Source of the DNA: Cycas panzhihuaensis
Taxonomy: Eukaryota; Cycadophyta
Length of the DNA: 64,000 bases
Assembly: GCA_023213395.1 (NCBI GenBank)
Contig: CM041465.1
Coordinates: forward strand, 169,639,741-169,703,740
Direction of reading: 5' to 3'
The notes under the pieces are model-generated. The model did no database searches, was not told where the DNA came from, and saw only the letters and a list, made by a program, of their open reading frames with translations. Made by a program: the position numbers and the translations under genes. Below are positions 1 to 12,716 of the stretch, piece by piece. The stretch's first letter is position 1. Every line of letters starts with the position of its first letter.

Positions 1-2110
1 TATCACCCCTAAGGAGGCTTGGTTAGGCATTAAACTGATAGTTTCTCATCTAAAGACATTTGGATATACAACTTATAAATTCATCACCAAGGAGAACAAA
101 AAGAAATTAGATGATAAAAGCCTCAAGTATATTTTCTTAGGCTATATACCTAGCTACAAAGATTATAAAGTTTATGACATTGTTAGAAAACAAGTCTACA
201 CTACTCAAGATATAATATTTGCTTAAAATACTTAAGACTTGGATCTCTCACAAATCTAGTTTATAGTATTAAATGATATTGGTACATCTGAAGTCCTCTT
301 GTACTAATTATAAAGCCACCAACATCCATATCCCCCTACATGCCAGGTTCATCTTCAACTTTAACAACCTCAACATCTACACTAGATGTTAGCATATCAA
401 TGCCACCCATATCATTTGATGATATTTAAGTGGAGACCACTAGTTTTTAACCACCTCCTAAGTGAATTCAGTAATTGCTAAAAGATACTCCTTCTCCTCC
501 TCCCTCATCTTCTAAAAGAGAGTCTAAAATAAGGCACCCCACCAACTTCACCTTAATAACACATGTCCTTAAGACCACTAAGTCTTCTACATTTGAGGAG
601 GAAATTAAAGACCAAATATGAAAAGTAGCAATAGATGAAGAGATGAATTCTATCTTTAAGAACAACACATGGAATCTAATAGAACTACCACCTAGTAAAA
701 AACTAATTGATTGTTGACAGCTTTGCAAGACTAAATTTCATATAAATAGTACCATCAAGTGTCATAAAGCTTATCTAATTACAAGAGGTTTCAAATAGTA
801 AGAGGGAATAAACTATAATAAGACCTTTGCACTAGTATCCAACATAACCACATTTTATTTGGTTATGCCTCTTGTAACTCAATTCAACTAGCTTGTGTAC
901 CAAATAGATGTGAAAAGTGATTTCCTAAATGGAGAACTCACAAAAGAGGTTTCTTTGAAATAACCTCACGACTATGTTATTCTTGGTAAAGAATACCTAT
1001 TCTACAAACTCAAGAAAGTCCTATATGGATTGAAGTAGGTACCATGTACCTAGTATACAAAGATTGATGACTTTTTCATAAAGCATGGTTTCACTTATTT
1101 ACCCTCTGATTCAAATATATATATTCAAATTAGAAGTAACTTGATCACAATTATTGTGTTCTATGTAGATGACTTGGCAATCATAGGTAATGATAACGAA
1201 GTTATAGATTGGTTACAATTAAAACTCAAAAGTAGCTTTGAGATGATAAATATTAGATTCCTTCATTATTTCCTTGGTATTGAAGTATAGCAGGAACTAG
1301 GACATATATTTCTGTCACAATCTAGTTACTCTAATGAACTCTTGTAACTGTTCAGAAAGATTGACTACAATCTTATACCAACCCTAAAGAAAGTAGGAAC
1401 AAAGCTTAACTTGGATGAATAAAGAAAACCCTTTGATCCCACATTATACCAACAGTCGGTTGGGAGCCTTATCTACCTCACTTACACTCACATCGATATT
1501 TCTTACGTAGTTGGGATCTGTTCCAAGTACATGTCATAGCCCAAGGCATCGCATTAAAAGAACGTCAATAGAATTCTCAAGTATATTTGTGGCACACATC
1601 AGTTTAGACTTGACTATAACTAAACTAAATCTTTTATCCTAAAATGTTATATAGATGTTGATTGGGCAGGTTGCCAAGACATGCTATTTAATATCAAGAT
1701 ATTGTTTTGACATAGAGTCAGTTGTAATCTCTTAAAGCTGTAAGAAATAATCTAATATTACTCTCTTCTCCACTGAAACTAAATATAAAGCAATTATCCA
1801 TGCCACCACAGAGTTGATTTAGCTTAGAAGGATTCTTTCCAAGCTTGGACTTTAACAAACTTTAGCTACCATTCTCTATTGTAACAACCAAACTATATTG
1901 AAAATAATAAAGAATCCTATTTTCTATACTAGAACAAAGTATATAGAGGTCTATCATCATTTTATTCATGAGCATGTTCAAAACGGATAAGTTGACATTG
2001 TCTATTAACCAACTGAGGTCTAGGTTGCAGATATCTTCATTAAAGCACTTGGTAAACTGAAGTTTAAAAGGTTCATGCATGACTTTGACATCAAATTTAA
2101 TAAATCTATC
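1..2110 (+). pseudogene. Ty1/copia pol remnant (integrase C-term, RT, RNase H)
   Basis: Conceptual translation across frames gives the end of a copia integrase (LKTFGYTTYKF, then KYIFLGYIPSYKDYKVYD, about 45-180). The reverse transcriptase follows (MNSIFKNNTWNLIELPPS near 640-700, YQIDVKSDFLNGEL near 898-940, FYVDDLAIIGN near 1160-1190, LHYFLGIEV near 1262-1288). An RNase H end follows (DWAGCQD near 1660, TKYIEVYHHFIHEHVQNG near 1935-1985). Many stops and frameshifts make it non-functional. Gag, protease and the integrase core lie outside the window or are lost. The domain order gag-PR-INT-RT-RH is diagnostic of copia rather than gypsy. It ends at a polypurine tract, so the 3' end of the element is here. 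Confidence 0.9.
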
Positions 2111-2400
2111 ATTAAGGGAGGGTGTTAAAACATGTAATGATACTTTAGTTGTAAAATTATGTATAACATCTTTGTATTTGAATATTTTTTGTCATTATGT
2201 TTATAAATTGAGCATAAACCCTATGCTATATACATTAGAAAAATTATTATGCATAAGCTCTGCCAAAATTAAGAGTGATCAGTCAACCAATTTAGTGATT
2301 GTATTGTTCTGATATTTGTTTGCTCATTTATCTTGTGTTATTTTAGTTTCTACTCTTGATTTATATGTGAATACACATGTATTTGATCTTGTCGATAAAT
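2111..2400 (+). repeat. Polypurine tract and start of copia 3' LTR
   Basis: Directly after the copia RNase H remnant comes a purine run (aagggaggg, about 2114-2122) followed at 2123 by tgttaaaacatg. This is the expected PPT plus TG start of a 3' LTR. The LTR end could not be fixed because the 5' LTR is outside the window; the right boundary is a guess. Confidence 0.6.
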
Positions 2401-4153
2401 TTGTTAGAAATAATGGTAAATTGAAGACAAAAAAACGTATTCTATAATTTTTGAGTGGTTATACTATAGGTTTTAAGAAAATTTTATAAAAATTATAATA
2501 AATTTAATTTCGACTCACTTTTTATCACCACCATTAAAGTTAAATCTTCTATATCAACTTTAAATGATCATAACTTTAGTTATAGGTATACAATTAAGCT
2601 TAATGTTTTTTTTTTTATTGTATATGTTTTGAAGCTCACTTTCTATTAGAAGTAGCTTCAAATTAATTAGAGCTCTAAGTAGAAAGTTATCAACATTTTA
2701 TCAGATGGTACTAATACGGTCCCAAAAACCCTAAGACTTCTTAAAATGACTATATCTTTTAATACAAGTATCAAAATTTGATTCTATCTAAATTATTAGA
2801 ATCATAATTTAAATGTTGTAATTTTGAGTCATATTTTATGTATTTTGGAGCTATTTTATTTTAGATATTAAATTTTAATGTCATAAATTATTTTAAGTGT
2901 ATAATACTGTATAATGTATATTTTACACTTTTTTTAGGTTGTTTAGACTTTGGTTGCAAATCCATTACTCTTGAGGCTCTAATATCTCCTTTGTAATTAA
3001 AATATCTAAAAAAAGGAAATCACCGTAAAGGAACTTCTTCGTCCTTGTTTCCATGGGGCTTGATATTTAAATTTCCATATTTTGAGGGTAAGGGTCTTGG
3101 AGATTGGTGTTTTGGCTTTGAACAACTCTTTGCTCCTTATGATGATGACCTTAGGCTCCTCTACTTTAGGATGAATGGTCATATTTGGCTTTGTGATTAG
3201 ATTAATACTTTTAAGCAAGTCTTTGTAAAATATTACTATAATAATAATTGTAAAAATATTATATTTTTCATAGGATACTTAGAGGAGGACCTTTGCAAAA
3301 AGACTTTGGAATAATATGACTCACAACCATAATTAGATTGGGTATCTTTCAAGATAGGGCATCGAAAGAAAATAAAATATGTTATACACTTCAGTGGTCT
3401 TGACCAAAACCTTGGGGTTTTAGTGTAATAGTTTATTACAAGTGGTACCTAAGCTAAGGGCACAGGTTTAGTTCTCATAGGGGATGACTTTAGTAGAAGA
3501 TTAGCATAGTTATGTTCACCTGAGGCCTAATGAGGTATGAAATTACTAGGAGTGGGTCATTGAGAGTGGGTCACTGAGACATTGATGCCTTGTGAGGGAG
3601 GTAATATTACACACCTGAGAAGTCTTTACTAACACTTTAAGGTTTTGGTGTAACGGTTCATTACAGGATCTAGTAAGAAACTTCTTCATTTTAGTCTTTG
3701 TGATTCAATTACTTTTAATGACTAGCATGTAACTTTACCCATCTACTTTGAGGAGGTCAACTTGATAGTTGAATATGACAAGATTCTTCAAAGTCTTGAG
3801 CAATTAGAATTTGACATTTAGTGTTAGGCACATCAATAGTACTTTGCTTACATCGGGGTAAAATAGAATCTCCTCATTTTTGTTCTTCACTAGTACATTG
3901 AAGATCTCATTTCTATTCAAAATACATTTATGAAGAAAATGTCAAGCAAAAGGAAGAAGAAGAAGAAGACATAGGGGAAACTAAATCTCTTCAATCCCCA
4001 ATAATTGAGGTTAAAATTTCTTTTTCACCAACTTTAAACGAATAGACTAAAATCCCTTTGCTTGAAAGTGTAAGTATCAAGCAGACGCTCTCAACATTTA
4101 AGTTGTAGAAATATTTAGGCCCTAGTTTTTGTAGAACTTCTATTTATTATACC
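2401..4153. other. AT-rich DNA without a supported gene
   Basis: Only short chance ORFs are present. A 60-bp sequence is repeated at 3380-3440 and 3606-3665, and the first copy is followed by a PBS-like string. A short (AAG)n run lies at 3950-3970. The 70-codon minus-strand ORF at 3006-3218 matches nothing I recognise. Confidence 0.5.
3380..3665 (+). repeat. Direct repeat of an LTR-end-like sequence
   Basis: Positions 3380-3440 and 3606-3665 align over about 60 bp; both end in ggttttRgtgtaaYRgttYattaca, written here in IUPAC code. After the first copy comes tggtacctaagct (3443-3455), which resembles the plant retrotransposon PBS tggtatcagagct with substitutions. This may be the end of a decayed LTR plus PBS. 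No LTR partner was found. Confidence 0.4.
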
Positions 4154-5431
4154 ATGGGACCAAACGTATTTTATGATGTTACTAAGTTGAATGGGTTGCC
4201 CTATTTTATTTATCACCCAACAAAGATTCCATATGGTATTTATCTTCCCTCACCAGTAAAGCAAAAGGTAATGATTTCTATTCAGGATCAAACCACTACA
4301 CTAGGCATCATGTCAACAACATGTGGTGGTCTAATGTATTTTTGTATTAAGAAGCTTTAAAGGCAAAACATCTAAAAGGGAAAAACATGTAGTGAGCTTC
4401 ACCACATATTAGAGGATTAATATATTAAGAGGTTAAGAAGGTTAAGGGTTAAATAGGTTAATGTTATGAGTATTCAATAATACGAAAAATGCATAATTAG
4501 TTAATTTAGCGATAAAATAATATAATAATGGGATGATCCTTCTATATACACGACACCCTACTCATTGTAATTTTAAGTTGTTAAATATAATCTTATTGGG
4601 GTTCATTTCAATTTCCTTTGGCTCTCTTTTGATGCTCTTCACTTCCATCTCACTCCATCCACCTCCATCCCTTTGGAATTCTTGCTCTTCTTCATATATT
4701 ATTACAGTTACAAGTGTTGTCATGTTTCAAACAAAGACTCAATACAAAAGTCATTCACATCATCTATCAAGCATTGATTGGTGATTAATAGGGCTGCAAA
4801 AGGAATCATTTCCTTGTGAATTAATGGTATAATTTATAAGTTATTTATTACAAATATATGAATTGAACATGATATATAAACTTGAAAAATAAATTATCTA
4901 AAGTTTAAGAAGTAAGAAAGACTACAAGGGCTTTTATAGGACTTTTTATTTCCATATTTTTTTAAATAAAAAATAAATGAACTAAATTCCTTTAAAACAT
5001 TGCAAAACATATTAAGATTTTATAAAATATCTTATTATTGTGGTTAACTTTAAAATAATTTTTATGTAATATAATAATCAATTATAATATTTTAAATGAG
5101 AATCAACTTATAATGCTTAAATTTTTTATTTTATATATTAAACATATTTATGGAGTATACATGTTTATATAAAACAATGAATTATATTCATATGGAATAA
5201 TGCATGCCTTAAGGCTTTTCCTAATAGTAATTTGACTATCTATGTGACACATGTAACAAAACTCACAAACTCATTTGGTTGTAAAGATATGAATATATGA
5301 GGATGGATTTGTGTTTCTGTGTATGTCTCCATATAATATGTGAAAATATTTTTTATATACTTGCAAAATAAACTTTATGTTATATGTGCCCATTTTTATT
5401 TTTGCTAGTTTTTGAATATCACTTCAAATGA
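4154..5431. other. AT-rich DNA, no gene seen
   Basis: Short ORFs at 4154-4360 and 4533-4784 have no recognisable motifs. Positions about 4420-4490 (ttaagaaggttaagggtt and onward) resemble the reverse complement of sequence at 8185-8240, 33465-33530 and 50545-50610. An old dispersed repeat is therefore likely. Confidence 0.4.
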
Positions 5432-5548
5432 AGACCTTTGTTGTAATTATAAATCCATTTTTTCATGGTCTTCCTCTCCTTCGATCATTAAGATCTTTGT
5501 TATAATTGTGAACCCATTTTTACATGATCTTCCTCTCTTTTGATCGCT
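5432..5548 (+). repeat. Two-copy tandem repeat, period 59 bp
   Basis: A unit starting agacctttgttgtaatta at 5432 recurs, with substitutions, from agatctttgttataatt at 5491. No coding potential is evident. Confidence 0.6.
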
Positions 5549-5848
5549 GTTCTTTGAGCCACTTTGGGTCATTAGGATACGAAAGTGTTAGATCTGCACA
5601 ACATGCACATGCATATAATGTATCATAAAAAATTTAGGACAAATTATGCTAAGAGTGAGAATATGATAATCAATCCCAAACTTTCCTATTTTAATGGTTA
5701 TAATTATTGCAATGCTATTAGATATACTCTCCAAGATATTGCAATTATGATGTGGATTTATAGGACTCGCTTTTGAAATGTGAATTCCATAAAATGATTG
5801 AGTAGGATGATGTGTGGTATTAAAAAAAAAACAAAATTATATGTTTAC

Positions 5849-7110
5849 CCCTGCTACTCCACGGTTCCCACAAGGCATTACAGAAAATAATGTTACTCTT
5901 AAAGTGCTTCAACACTCTTTTTATGTCGTGCACAACAATAATATTATATTATAATTATAAATATGCAATTAAAAGGAATTAGCTCTCCAATAGAGCGATA
6001 ACATACTTACGTGGCCACCAAACTCGGATGTAATCCAATTTGGCCTAGGAAGCATTCTGCGTACGGTTTGAAATGAAATAAGGCTAAAAGGAACATTGTA
6101 GTATTTGGGGTCCAGCTTGTAGCCATGACCATTTCGGTGCATGCCTGGATGAAAATTAAATTATGTACGGAGATGGATGAGAAACAAATTAATTAATAAA
6201 AATAAAGACCGGCGGATGTTCGAAGTATAAGAACGGTGCAGAAAATGCCACCGCACCGATTGCAACGTGCGGATACTTCAGTAGCAAACCACGAAGCCGA
6301 CACTGCGTTATTAATTAATGAAATTTATGAAGTAATTAATACAATCCGTTCGAATTTGGCAAATTAAACGATAGCATTGATTGCTGGAAACATTCTTAAT
6401 GGGCGTAATGAATTACGGGCTGTCATGGGGCTCACTTCCACCGTACGATCCACCCGGCACGATGACCGGACAATCCTGGGCCGACCGATTCTCGAATCTA
6501 TGATGATGGTGGCGTAATCGGCCAATGCCTGTGTCGCGGTTAAATCACCCAGCGTGGTAGCATTCATGACCGAATCTTCTCCGCTTCCGAACGGCATTGA
6601 CTCTGATGCTGGAAGACAACATGAATCTGTTGGCCTCAAACATCGAACCAGAACTAAAACTATGGTGTATTTAACTAATAATTAATACCTCGACGTGGAC
6701 GAGGAGTGGCTTGAAGTGACGTGCGGTGTCAACCAGAAGCTCGTATAATACGCAGTTTACTCCATACTTGACTCGCCGCCTGTGTAGGCGAAGATTGGAG
6801 CGTTGTTCTGGAAACCTCCCCAGTACTCCGAGTTGAGAAGATATCTCTGCTGAAAGGTTTGATGGCTCTCCGTTCTGTAACTGAAACGATCGACGGTTTG
6901 TGTGAAATAACGTGACTCGTAGTGATTCATGTGCGCAGAAGCGTTATTCTTTTCGTTCGGCTTCCTCCTCGAGATGCCTCCAACGGCAGATAACAGAGGA
7001 CGTCGCGAAGAGCCGGAAGACGGTGGACGAGCGCTCGAGCAAACTGTTAATTCCGAAAGACACCCAGCAACCAACAGAGTGAACTGTGCAGATATTATAA
7101 CCTAACCCAA
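5849..7110 (-). pseudogene. Prolylcarboxypeptidase-like (S28 serine peptidase) pseudogene with introns
   Basis: Five exon remnants read on the minus strand. Exon 1 (7110-6689) has a hydrophobic signal-like start, then YFTQTVDRFSYRTESHQTFQ and NNAPIFAYTGGES, and after a frameshift RHFKPLLVHVE. An 80-bp intron (6688-6609, gt...cag) follows. Exon 2 (6608-6436) has ESMPFGS, ATTLGDLTATQALADYA and, after a frameshift, the nucleophile motif GGSYGG with donor gtgagc. Exon 3 (6302 to about 6210) has LKYPHVAIGAVAFSAPFLYF. Exon 4 (6144-6011) has CTEMVM and PRPNWITSEFGGH with donor gtaagt. Exon 5 (5927-5849) has DIKRVLKHFKSNIIF. The family cleaves Pro-X bonds in vacuole, lysosome or wall compartments. 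The middle of the protein is deleted, there are at least four frameshifts, a 10-nt loss at HRYYGE and a spoiled acceptor before exon 5. Retained introns show it is not a processed copy. Confidence 0.88.
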
Positions 7111-7330
7111 AGCCCATCTTCCCCTCTTACGCTATAATTCCAATGTAACCTAATTTGGCTGATTTCCAGGGGCGTAATATATTGACGTCACCATGTGTTA
7201 GTTTTGACGCCGCAACGTCGCAAGAGAGCGTCAACGTACAGTCGTGTCGCGTTCAATGTATAAAGCTCTGACATTTATGTGGGGTTAAGGTTCTTCTATC
7301 GAACGGTCGGACGGAGACACGTGGCAGAGC
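7090..7330 (-). promoter_or_regulatory. Promoter-like upstream region of the carboxypeptidase pseudogene
   Basis: Upstream of exon 1 the DNA is richer in GC and CpG than the surroundings. It holds the palindrome tgacgtca (7183-7190), a G-box cacgtg (7318-7323) and, on the minus strand, a TATA-like tttatac (near 7258-7264). These are common plant promoter elements. The pseudogene appears to have kept part of its native promoter. Function is inferred only. Confidence 0.35.
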
Positions 7331-7399
7331 GGCAGTCAGCTTGTGATTCGCATTATGAACATAAACGTCGTATAGACCCTTCATTTATCTTTAATGTAA

Positions 7400-8247
7400 A
7401 CAAAGGAGATGAACCTCTTCTCTTTTCTTGTTAGTTGCCACTATGCCAATTCTATCGTTATTAAATTAAATTCTTACAAATTATTAGTCACGAAAATGCG
7501 TGAGCATTTGATCATTTTATTTCACTTTGTTATTTTAAGAACCTATTGTTTATGTTAAATTGTTTGCTTACTCTTGCAACCAATGGGCAGATTATTTCTA
7601 AGAGTGGCACTCAAATCTCTAAAATTCAATCATTATCGATTAACATCCACATATATGATTAGACACATGTTAGAATTCATAAATGTTAATCGATAATATA
7701 ATTAATAATATAATTTATTCCTACATATTTATGTATTTATGCCATGTGAGATACATGCTTAAGGTTTGAAACTTAGAATATGATGCATAGAATATTTAAA
7801 TTTTGTGTTTTCTCCAACTACACGGACATCTCCATTCAAAATCAAAGATCCTTGTGATAAAAATAACACTTTAAAATAAGAACAAAAGAAATATTCATAA
7901 GCATCTTATAAATTTAGAATCAACCACCATAAGAAGAAACTTAATTATTACAAGTTAAACTTTGTAACCACAATAATAAAAGAGCAAAAAGGAAGAAGAT
8001 TGTCAAGAGATAGAAATATCACCAAAATGTGAACCAAAAGGGTCACTGAGGTGAACCTTAATAAATTGTATTCATAAACATATCAAGATGTCTTTACATA
8101 AGATGGAGGTATCATATTTATAAGATGACTACCAAGTATTATATTATACTACTAGTAAGTTACCCAATATCATATTCTTATTATTATTAAATACTCCTAC
8201 CTTATCCTTCTTAACCCTTAACCTTCTAACTTATTACACGTGATATG
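7400..8247. other. AT-rich DNA with a 15-bp inverted repeat
   Basis: No gene is seen. attatcgattaacat at 7632-7646 pairs perfectly with its complement at 7683-7697, separated by a 36-bp loop. The last 80 bases before 8248 match sequence at about 33455-33530 and 50545-50610. Confidence 0.5.
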
Positions 8248-8619
8248 TGTTAAAACATAATGTTTATCGTGAGTTCATGTATTTAGTTAAGTGTTTCCCT
8301 TAACTCTCATAAGTATATTTTATTGTAATATTGAGATGTGTGCATGTGATACATACCTATTCATATAAATGTTCAATTGGTTGATTTAAGAGTTCTTTTA
8401 TTTCATTGGTCAATTATAAGGTTAATTATGCTATAAGTATATATTCATGTTTAATATAATAATTTGGAAGGTGATTATTTTCCTATATCCTTGTTGTATT
8501 ATGTTTTATACATATTTCATTTATTATTTTATCTTTAATTCTCATACTTCTATCATATGTTACGTTTATATTTCTTATTAGGATTTTAAAGTAGTCTTTG
8601 AATCAATATATTTTAATAT
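8248..8619 (+). repeat. 5' LTR of a gypsy-type element
   Basis: The LTR starts tgttaaaacataatgttta and ends just before a PBS. It aligns along its length with the split 3' LTR pieces at 10882-10940 and 14437-14773, for example tattttattgtaatattgag in both. A clear target-site duplication was not found. Confidence 0.8.
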
Positions 8620-8631
8620 GGTATCAGAGTA
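8620..8631 (+). other. Primer binding site (initiator Met tRNA type)
   Basis: tggtatcagag directly follows the 5' LTR. It is the common plant retrotransposon PBS complementary to the 3' end of initiator methionine tRNA. Confidence 0.75.
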
Positions 8632-9670
8632 GGATTGAATCTAACCTTATTTTTAACCTTTCAAGAACTTACAAAAGATTCAAGCCCATAGATCGTCAAT
8701 CGATCATGCCTGGAGTGATAGTCACCTATTAATATCCTAGATAGAGATAATACCACAACTGCCCATTGGAGATGTTGCCCTAATATACAACCAACGAAGA
8801 ATTAACTCGCCCACTGTAAATTAGAGAAATGCATCGCTACCATGAAGGCTTCCATTCACCCATTCCTGAAGAAGATTACATAAGCAATCCTATTACTAGA
8901 TTCATAGATCAATTATAGTTGGCCATTATGGTCAGAGATGAAGGTCACATGCCCATGTCCATAAATCCTCAATGGAGATGGATGCTATTCAGAATGGAGG
9001 TGAAGCCCATAAAGGGTTGCACAGATTAGAAATCGTCACAACCAATCGTAAAGAAACCCTTATGCCACTGCACAGTTATTTGAAGAAGATCTCTTATCAA
9101 TCTTACATGCAAAGATAAATTGTTGTGATACCTATTGCCAAATGTAGAGGGGCGTCTACCTATGTACTTGCCTAGTTGGAGAATCTTATCAGCATTCTTC
9201 ATGCAGATGAAGATCCACAAAAAGGAGGTCATATCACATCTATATGGAGACTATTGAAATCACCCGTGGGTCAACGAAGGCATGACAAAGGTGGATGCAT
9301 ATGTGGGTTCTAACCATAGTTTATGTTATCGATCATGCCCATCATATAGAGGGCACCACTTGATGCAAATTATTCTATCATGTAGGATCCATAATCATAG
9401 GTCGCTCAGTAGAATGGTTGCCTTATGCCTCTCCTTATAAAGAAACCTTAGATGTAGTAACCAATAAAGCCACATCACCATTCAAATTAAGATTAAGTAA
9501 CTGCCCTCTAGATCTACCCACAAGTAGAGCTCACCCACGTAGATTTCAATTAAGATCAAGATGGAAATCATGCCCTGATCACGCCATGATACCACAGAGA
9601 AATATAATCACCATGAATAATCCTTGACATAGAAGTAATTATAGCCAATCATATTTAGTCGACCATGGAG
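8632..9670 (+). other. Leader and decayed gag-side interior of the gypsy-type element
   Basis: The sequence follows the PBS. Three-frame reading gives broken stretches but no domain I can name. It presumably held the gag region. No ORF longer than about 70 codons survives. Confidence 0.4.
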
Positions 9671-10867
9671 TCTATCAGTCATTATATCGCCTGCACATAC
9701 AAATGGAGTTCGATCAAGATATTCAGTAAGAGATATCATTAGAAAAGAAATTTAGAAAAACCCTATGCATGTAGGAAAATTTCTTATGTAGTCATAATAT
9801 TTTCTAAAGTATAAAAAAATTGCATTTGATTTAAGAAATTTAATTATTTTTTATAATATTTGAGACTCGACAGTTGAGCTCCTTGCTAGTCAGTAGATGA
9901 TCATATGGTCAGCCCATGTGACTAGGTGTTAAACCCTAAGGGAGTGGAATCTAATTTACAACAAATTGAATTAGATATTTTTTTTATTTTTCAAAAAATA
10001 TTGTTTGATATTTGATTAAATTTTTGGATCCAAGCCTAGTTTCTAAAGGGGCATTCACTTTTTCATAGGTCACTGGCACTTTTCTTGGCATAATTTTTCA
10101 CAGGAATATCTAAATTTAGTGTCAACGGTTGCGTTGGATTCATTGTTTCAAGATGGTCCACATGGATGGTTGCAAGGCATACTTTAGAATTTAGAGGGTT
10201 GGTATTTTTATCAGTAAAAAGTTCATACAAATGTATAAAACTTTATAAAAAGTATATTTCATGATATTTTTCATATTTGATTTAAATATCATATAGTTTT
10301 TTAGCATTCTTAATAACATGGTAATATTATTTTTGTATTTAGAAGTAAGAATAATTATGCTTGGTTTAAATTTAAGTAAAAATTAATTATTTATATCAAT
10401 TTAAAGGCTCTTAAGAACCCTCTACACTTATGAGAGTTCTTTATTTATAAAATCACATATGATATTTACTTGTTGATAGTTGTATTACTATTTTTTAATA
10501 GAAGATGCTTCATAAAAGCATATATCCTGCTCCTATCCTTGAAAGAACCACAAATTAGTTACCTCAAACGAGAATAAATTAATCACAAATTGGTCGCTTC
10601 AGACATAAACATAACTGCTCAACTCATTTGCCTAAAGACTTGGTCTTGAAATGAAGTTAACTATTTGATTGATCCATATATCTAAAGGAGGTTTCTATTC
10701 AACTGGCGATTGCAACGACTAGTTACCAATGCATTCTGATAGATGGACCTTTCTTCATACAAACTTTAGTAGATTTTATTTACAGCTTGCAGATACAACT
10801 AATACCATTTGGAGTTAATCTTCATTTATTCTAGTATCTTCTATGTAATGTACATATGTAACACTAA

Positions 10868-10940
10868 ACATTGTGAGGGGATGCTAAAACATAATGTTTA
10901 ATATAGGTTCATGTATTTAGTTAAGTTCTCCTCTTAACTC
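10868..10940 (+). repeat. PPT and 5' piece of the split 3' LTR (copy 1)
   Basis: attgtgagggga precedes tgctaaaacataatgttta (LTR from 10882), matching the 5' LTR start. The LTR is interrupted at ctcctcttaactc (10928-10940), the left target-site duplication of the LINE. Confidence 0.8.
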
Positions 10941-11446
10941 AGGTCAAGGAAAGGATCCATTTAGTGTCTTGGGAGAGAGTTTGCCTCCCCAAATGGGTGG
11001 GTGGGCTAAGACATCGCCTGCTTTAATAAAGCCCAGATTGCCAAATTAGGTTGGAGCTTTGTTGTTAAGGACGATAGATCCTGGTGCAAGATTATGGCCA
11101 GGAAATACCTTAGAGATAACCAGTATATGAAGAATAATGCTTCCGACAAGCAGTGTTCAGCAATATGGAGGAGTCTTGTTTATGTGAGGAAGATGTTAGT
11201 GTAAAGGGTTCGCTAGTGCCTAGGGGATGGAAAGATAATTGACTTCTGGGAGGATATTTGGTGTGGTCGACTCAATTCAATAAAAGGTCGACCCTTGAAC
11301 CCTTATAGGGTGTTTTTGAAAGTAATTACAGAAAAAAGGTGGAGAATTATTACGAGTCTTTTGAGGACCAGAAGGTTTGGAAAAACTTTAAAGATATCCA
11401 TTTTGAAGATGGGGAGCTTTATAAGGCAACTCTCAACGTACATAAG
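10941..11446 (+). pseudogene. LINE ORF2 fragment (duplicated copy)
   Basis: Broken frames read KLGWSFVVKDDRSWCKIMA and RKYLRDNQYMKN, then FWEDIWCG. This is the region downstream of the RT core in plant L1-type ORF2. It is cut off at 11446 by the tandem duplication boundary. Confidence 0.75.
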
Positions 11447-12657
11447 TCTATCAGTCGTTGTATTGCCTGCACATATAAATGGAGTTCGATCAAGATATTC
11501 AGTAAGAGATATCATTAGAAAAGAAATTTAGAAAAACCTTATACATGTAGGAAAATTTCTTATGTAGTCATAATATTTTCTAAAGTATAAAAAAATTACA
11601 TTTGATTTAAGAAATTTAATTAATTTTTATAATATTTGAGACTCGACAGTAGAGCCCCTTGCTAGTCAGTAGATGATCATATGGTCAGCCCATGTGACTA
11701 GGTGTTAAACCCTAAGGGAGTGGAATCTAATTTACAACAAATTGAATTAGATATTTTTTTTATTTTTCAAAAAATATTGTTTGATATTTGATTAAATTTT
11801 TGGATCCAAACCTAGATTCTAAAGGGGCATTCACTTTTTCATAGGTCACTGGCACTTTTCTTGGCATAACTTTTCACAGGAATATCTAAATTTAGTGTCA
11901 ACGGTTGCGTTGGATTCATTGTTTCAAGATGGTCCACATGGATGGTTGCAAGGCATACTTTAGAATTTAGAGGGTTGGTATTTTTATCAGTAAAAAGTTC
12001 ATACAAATGTATAAAACTTTATAAAAAGTATATTTCATGATATTTTTCATATTTGATTTAAATATCCTATAGTTTTTTAGCATTCCTAATAACATGGTAA
12101 TATTATTTTTGTATTTAGAAGTAAGAATAATCATGCTTGGTTTAAATTTAAGTAAAAATTAATTATTTATATCAATTTAAAGGCTCTTAAGAACCCTTTA
12201 CACTTATGAGAGTTCTTTATTTATAAAATCACATATGATATTTACTTGTTGATAGTTGTATTACTATTTTTTAATAGAAGATGCTTCATAAAAGCATATA
12301 TCCTGCTCCTATCCTTGAAAGAACCACAAATTAGTTACCTCAAACGAGAATAAATGAATCACAAATTGGTTGCTTCAGACATAAACATAACTGCTCAACT
12401 CATTTGCCTAAAGACTTGGTCTTGAAATGAAGTTAACTATTTGATTGATCCATATATCTAAAGGAGGTTTCTATTCAACTGGCGATTGCAACAACTAGTT
12501 ACTAATGCATTCTAATAGATGGACCTTTCTTCATACAAACTTTAGTAGATTTTATTTACAGCTTGTAGATACAACTAATACCATTTGGAGCTAATCTTCA
12601 TTTATTCCAGTATCTTCAATGTAATGTACATATGTAACACTAAACATTGTGAGGGGA

Positions 12658-12716
12658 TGCTAAAACATAATGTTTAATATAGGTTCATGTATTTAGTTAA
12701 GTTCTCCTCTTAACTT
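12658..12716 (+). repeat. 5' piece of the split 3' LTR (copy 2)
   Basis: Same structure as 10882-10940: tgctaaaacataatgttta to ctcctcttaact. This copy borders the longer LINE. Confidence 0.8.
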
